Assembly: GCA_023248835.1 (NCBI GenBank)
Contig: JAHFDU010000040.1
Span: forward strand, 1 to 6,396
Source of the DNA: Myxococcales bacterium
GTDB taxonomy: Bacteria > Myxococcota_A > Polyangia > Palsa-1104
Direction of reading: 5' to 3'
DNA: 6,396 nucleotides
The notes beneath the pieces are model-generated. The model saw only the letters and a program-made list of their open reading frames with translations. It made no database searches and was not told the DNA's origin. This document shows, one piece after another, positions 4,137-6,396 of this stretch (positions are counted from its first letter, which is position 1; every line of letters starts with the position of its first letter). The translations under genes and the position numbers were made by a program.

Positions 4137-5159
4137 ATGCGCATTCTGGTGATTCGGCTGATGGGGCTCGGCGATGTCGCCTGCATTGGGCTGCCGGCGG
4201 CGCGGCTGCTCAAGCGCCTGCATCCCGATGCCGAAATCACCGTGCTCACTTATGCCGCAGGCGGCACGCTGCTGGCGCTGGCGCCCGATCTCGATCGCGT
4301 CTGGACGATTCCGCCGGAAGATTGGCCCGATCGCTTCGACCAAATGATCGCGCCGGTGCTCAAATGGGCGCGACAGATTTCCGAAGCGCAGTTCGACGTC
4401 ATCTACAATTTCGACACCTGGTTCATGCCCTGCTTTCTCGCTCGCATGCTCAAAGATGGCGGCCTGCCGGTGCAAGGAAATTTCTTGCGTTTTGCCGCGC
4501 GCGAATTCGCCGACGCTGCGCTTGCCGGCAAGGTCGCCCCCGAAGTTGCAAGCAAGCCCGGCCTCTACCTAGACAGCACTTTTCCGGCGATGACCGATTT
4601 TTCCGCCAACTGGTGGCAACGATTTCCAGTCAGTGGCGGTTATCCCGAATTTTATCTACAACACTGCTGCGGTTTTGCTGGCGCGGTCGACATACAACTG
4701 CCAATTGTCGCCGATTCAAAATGGCGCCGCCAGTTCGGCACCAAGCGCGTCCTCGGACTTGCCACCGACGCTCGTCGAGCCCACCGCAGTTATCGTCACG
4801 GCAACGCACTGAAGCAGCTTTTAGAGACGCGCGGCTATGCGGTGTGGGACGACGTCGGCACGCTACCGTTTGGTGACGCGTTGGCACGACTCAAGGCGAG
4901 CGATCTGCTGGTGACCGTCAGTTCGGCACCGCAATGGCTCGGAAAAATAGTCGGTTGCAAAGTGCTCATTCTGCCCGGATTCTTGCCACCCGAACATCTT
5001 GGCGCCGACGTCCACGTACCGCTCTTTCTCGACTGCCAACCCTGCTGCACCGACGGGGCTTGCCCGCGCAACATCGATTTTGCTTGCAACGCGCAACCGC
5101 CCGAACAAATCGCCGACGCCGTCGATCTGTACTTCGTAACCGTTGGCTATGTGGGGTAG
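4137..5159 (+). CDS. Glycosyltransferase family 9 protein (heptosyltransferase-like)
   Basis: The 340-residue protein is a GT9 (ADP-heptose:LPS heptosyltransferase family) GT-B enzyme. The N-terminus MRILVIRLMGLGDVACIGLP is canonical, with Asp13 at the position of the catalytic Asp13 of E. coli WaaC. A Rossmann-like first half and RVLGLATDARRAHRSY (204-219) in the second half follow. The end has the cysteine pattern common in the family: LDCQPCCTDGACPRNIDFAC (Cys300, 303, 304, 309, 317). Length is normal. The usual D-T-G-x-x-H sugar-nucleotide motif is replaced by S-S-A-P-Q-W (262-267) in VTVSSAPQWLGKIVGCKV, so donor binding or activity may differ. It would act on the cytoplasmic face of the inner membrane on LPS core or another glycan. 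GAGAGG (4125-4130) lies 6 nt before the ATG. It follows the envelope-protein gene by 19 bp. Confidence 0.87.
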   Translation: MRILVIRLMGLGDVACIGLPAARLLKRLHPDAEITVLTYAAGGTLLALAPDLDRVWTIPPEDWPDRFDQMIAPVLKWARQISEAQFDVIYNFDTWFMPCFLARMLKDGGLPVQGNFLRFAAREFADAALAGKVAPEVASKPGLYLDSTFPAMTDFSANWWQRFPVSGGYPEFYLQHCCGFAGAVDIQLPIVADSKWRRQFGTKRVLGLATDARRAHRSYRHGNALKQLLETRGYAVWDDVGTLPFGDALARLKASDLLVTVSSAPQWLGKIVGCKVLILPGFLPPEHLGADVHVPLFLDCQPCCTDGACPRNIDFACNAQPPEQIADAVDLYFVTVGYVG

Positions 5160-5172
5160 GCATCGCCGAGAG

Positions 5173-5193
5173 CCAACCGTGGCCGACCGTTGG
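5173..5193. terminator. Weak hairpin between convergent GT9 and NHL genes
   Basis: CCAAC (5173-5177) pairs with GTTGG (5189-5193). After one C-C mismatch, GT (5179-5180) pairs with AC (5186-5187) around a GGCCG loop. It fills most of the 35-bp gap between the two stop codons, where a bidirectional terminator would be expected, but there is no T-run on either side, so this is tentative. Confidence 0.3.
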
Positions 5194-5194
5194 T

Positions 5195-6396
5195 CTATGG
5201 CGCCGGCGCTACCAGGATCGCGTTTTCCGACTGATCCGCAATGTAGAGATTGCCGCCAAAAAGGGCGAGGCGATAGGGCGCGTTCAGCCGGCCCGGAAGT
5301 GGGCCGGGCGCTGCATATACATCTGGCCCCGGCGTTCCGATCACGGTGCTGACTTGCTTCGAAGAAAGAACCAACTTGCGCACCGTGTGGTTGTTAATAT
5401 CCGCGACATAGAGATTGCCGTTGCCGTCGTAGAGCACATCGCTTGGAAACTTGAACCGTGCTGCATCTCCGACGCCGTCGAGCGAACCAGCCATTCCAGC
5501 ACTGCCGGCAAGGGTCGACACCACACCTGTGGCGATCACCATTTGGCGCACGGTTTGACCCGAGACATCGACGACATAAAGATTGGTGCCGTCGCTGGTG
5601 ATGCCACGAGGCTCATTGAAGCGAGCTGCAGCGCCAGTGCCATCCAACTCGCTGTTACTGCCAGCGGCGCCGGCCACGGTGGTCACTGCTCCCGTCGAGA
5701 GCACCATTTTGCGAATGGTATAGTTGCCGGTGTCAGAGATGTACAGAGTATCAGCGCCGACTGCGATCACGCCCTGCGGATAGCAGAAACGTGCCGCGGT
5801 GCCGATGTTGTCGACGTTGGCGCAAGCCGCGTTGGCGCTTCCAGCAATGGTGGTCACCGCCCCAGTAGAGACCACCACCTTGCGGAGAATCTGGCTGTAC
5901 GATTCGATCACGTAGAGATTGCCCAGTCCATCGGTGGTCATTGCCACCGGCGCGCTAAATTTTGCCAGAGCGCCGGTGCCATCGCTGGTTCCCGATGAGC
6001 CGACCGTGCCAGCGAGTGTGCTCACCGTCTTCGATCCAATCACCACCTGCCGCAGTGTCTTGTTGCCGAGGTCTCCAATAAACAAATTTCCCATGCTGTC
6101 GGCGACCAGCGCATTCGGAGCGGACAATCGTGCCGCGGTGCCCACGCCGTCTATGACTCCGGACGCCGGCAAAAATCCGACTGGAGTCGTGACCCCGTGC
6201 GTGGCCAGGTTCAAATAACGAATCCCGTAGCCATCGGCAACCAGGAGATTGCCGTGCCCATCGAGCGCGACCGAAAACGGTGAATAAAATCCGGCCGCGC
6301 TTCCGGTTCCATCAATCGGATTGGTGGTGGCTGTCAAACCCGCCAAAGTGGTCACCGCGCCGGTCGAGAGCACCATTTGCCGGATCGCGTGGTTGC
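5195..6396 (-). CDS. NHL-repeat beta-propeller protein, C-terminal part (start beyond window)
   Basis: The frame is open to the right edge: codons before the Met at 6376 still read NHAIRQ, the middle of a repeat, so the gene begins outside the window. About 399 residues are visible as seven repeats of roughly 55 residues, consensus (I/V)RKMVLSTGAVTTLAG...DGTGxAARFxxP.GVxxDGxGNLYVADxxNxT, the NHL/YVTN propeller type. The last repeat is degenerate: it lacks DGxGxAARF and ends ADQSENAILVAPAP before the TAG at 5195-5197. One repeat has a cysteine pair (NAACANVD...ARFCYP, plus-strand about 5785-5825) that could form a disulfide. Such proteins are usually exported and bind ligands or other proteins; no catalytic motif is visible. 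Seven blades exceed a six-bladed NHL domain, so the protein probably carries one larger or two propellers. It converges on the GT9 gene. Confidence 0.88.
   Translation of the reverse strand, partial: NHAIRQMVLSTGAVTTLAGLTATTNPIDGTGSAAGFYSPFSVALDGHGNLLVADGYGIRYLNLATHGVTTPVGFLPASGVIDGVGTAARLSAPNALVADSMGNLFIGDLGNKTLRQVVIGSKTVSTLAGTVGSSGTSDGTGALAKFSAPVAMTTDGLGNLYVIESYSQILRKVVVSTGAVTTIAGSANAACANVDNIGTAARFCYPQGVIAVGADTLYISDTGNYTIRKMVLSTGAVTTVAGAAGSNSELDGTGAAARFNEPRGITSDGTNLYVVDVSGQTVRQMVIATGVVSTLAGSAGMAGSLDGVGDAARFKFPSDVLYDGNGNLYVADINNHTVRKLVLSSKQVSTVIGTPGPDVYAAPGPLPGRLNAPYRLALFGGNLYIADQSENAILVAPAP

Noticed and set aside
4117..4152. Tiny frame MPTRGCRCAFW beginning at the TGATG of the envelope-gene stop
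   Set aside because: Eleven codons, no SD, and it overlaps the GT9 start in another frame; most likely chance.
4934..5998. Long plus-strand open frame (354 codons) spanning the GT9 end and the NHL gene
   Set aside because: It lies out of frame with GT9 and antisense to the NHL repeats, has an Arg/His/Ser-rich chance composition, and shows no family signature. It is a shadow of GC-rich coding repeats.
6374..6376. Met at 6376 as start of the NHL gene
   Set aside because: The codons before it continue the repeat consensus (NHAIRQ) to the window edge and no SD is present.

Overview
The window comes from a fairly GC-rich Gram-negative bacterium. It has a family 9 (LPS heptosyltransferase-type) glycosyltransferase, an envelope protein ending in a C-terminal phenylalanine, and a long NHL-repeat protein of a style common in Myxococcota, Acidobacteriota and similar free-living lineages. 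Those lineages are an inference; nothing here fixes the phylum. I see no rRNA, tRNA, transposase, integrase or CRISPR array.

Layout. The left edge (1-708) holds the tail of one gene overlapping, by one base, an uncharacterised acidic 213-residue protein. Bases 722-2761 hold three type II toxin-antitoxin (TA) modules in +, -, + order, each with the toxin gene first. TA1 (770-1313, +) and TA2 (1331-1970, -) both belong to the HI1419/HI1420 type (Gp49-like RelE-superfamily toxin plus HTH antidote) and converge with 17 bp between their stops. TA3 (2160-2761, +) is a classical higBA pair, divergent from TA2 across a 189-bp control region. That region holds two promoters, a perfect operator-like palindrome, and a 25-bp relic matching the higA gene next door. 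Next is a secreted protein made of six four-cysteine repeats (2844-3275). Then comes a likely two-gene operon of an envelope protein with two membrane segments and a GT9 glycosyltransferase (3455-5159). The window closes with the convergent 3' end of an NHL beta-propeller gene (5195-6396, -) whose start lies beyond the right edge.

How the parts work together. In the TA cluster the expression logic repeats. Each toxin start codon sits at or within about 9 nt of the predicted transcription start and has no Shine-Dalgarno (SD), while each antitoxin start has a strong GGAG-type SD embedded in the end of the toxin gene. This could keep antitoxin synthesis ahead of toxin synthesis without any difference in transcription. 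The right half is about the cell surface: exported cysteine-rich repeats, an envelope protein, a sugar transferase and a probable exported propeller.

Points most worth a second look: the leaderless-toxin/SD-antitoxin pattern; the 80-nt TA1 overlap whose SD is written in conserved toxin glycine codons; the palindrome inside the TA2 promoter; the higA relic; the recently expanded cysteine-rich repeats; and the GT9 enzyme that lacks the usual D-T-G-x-x-H nucleotide-sugar motif.
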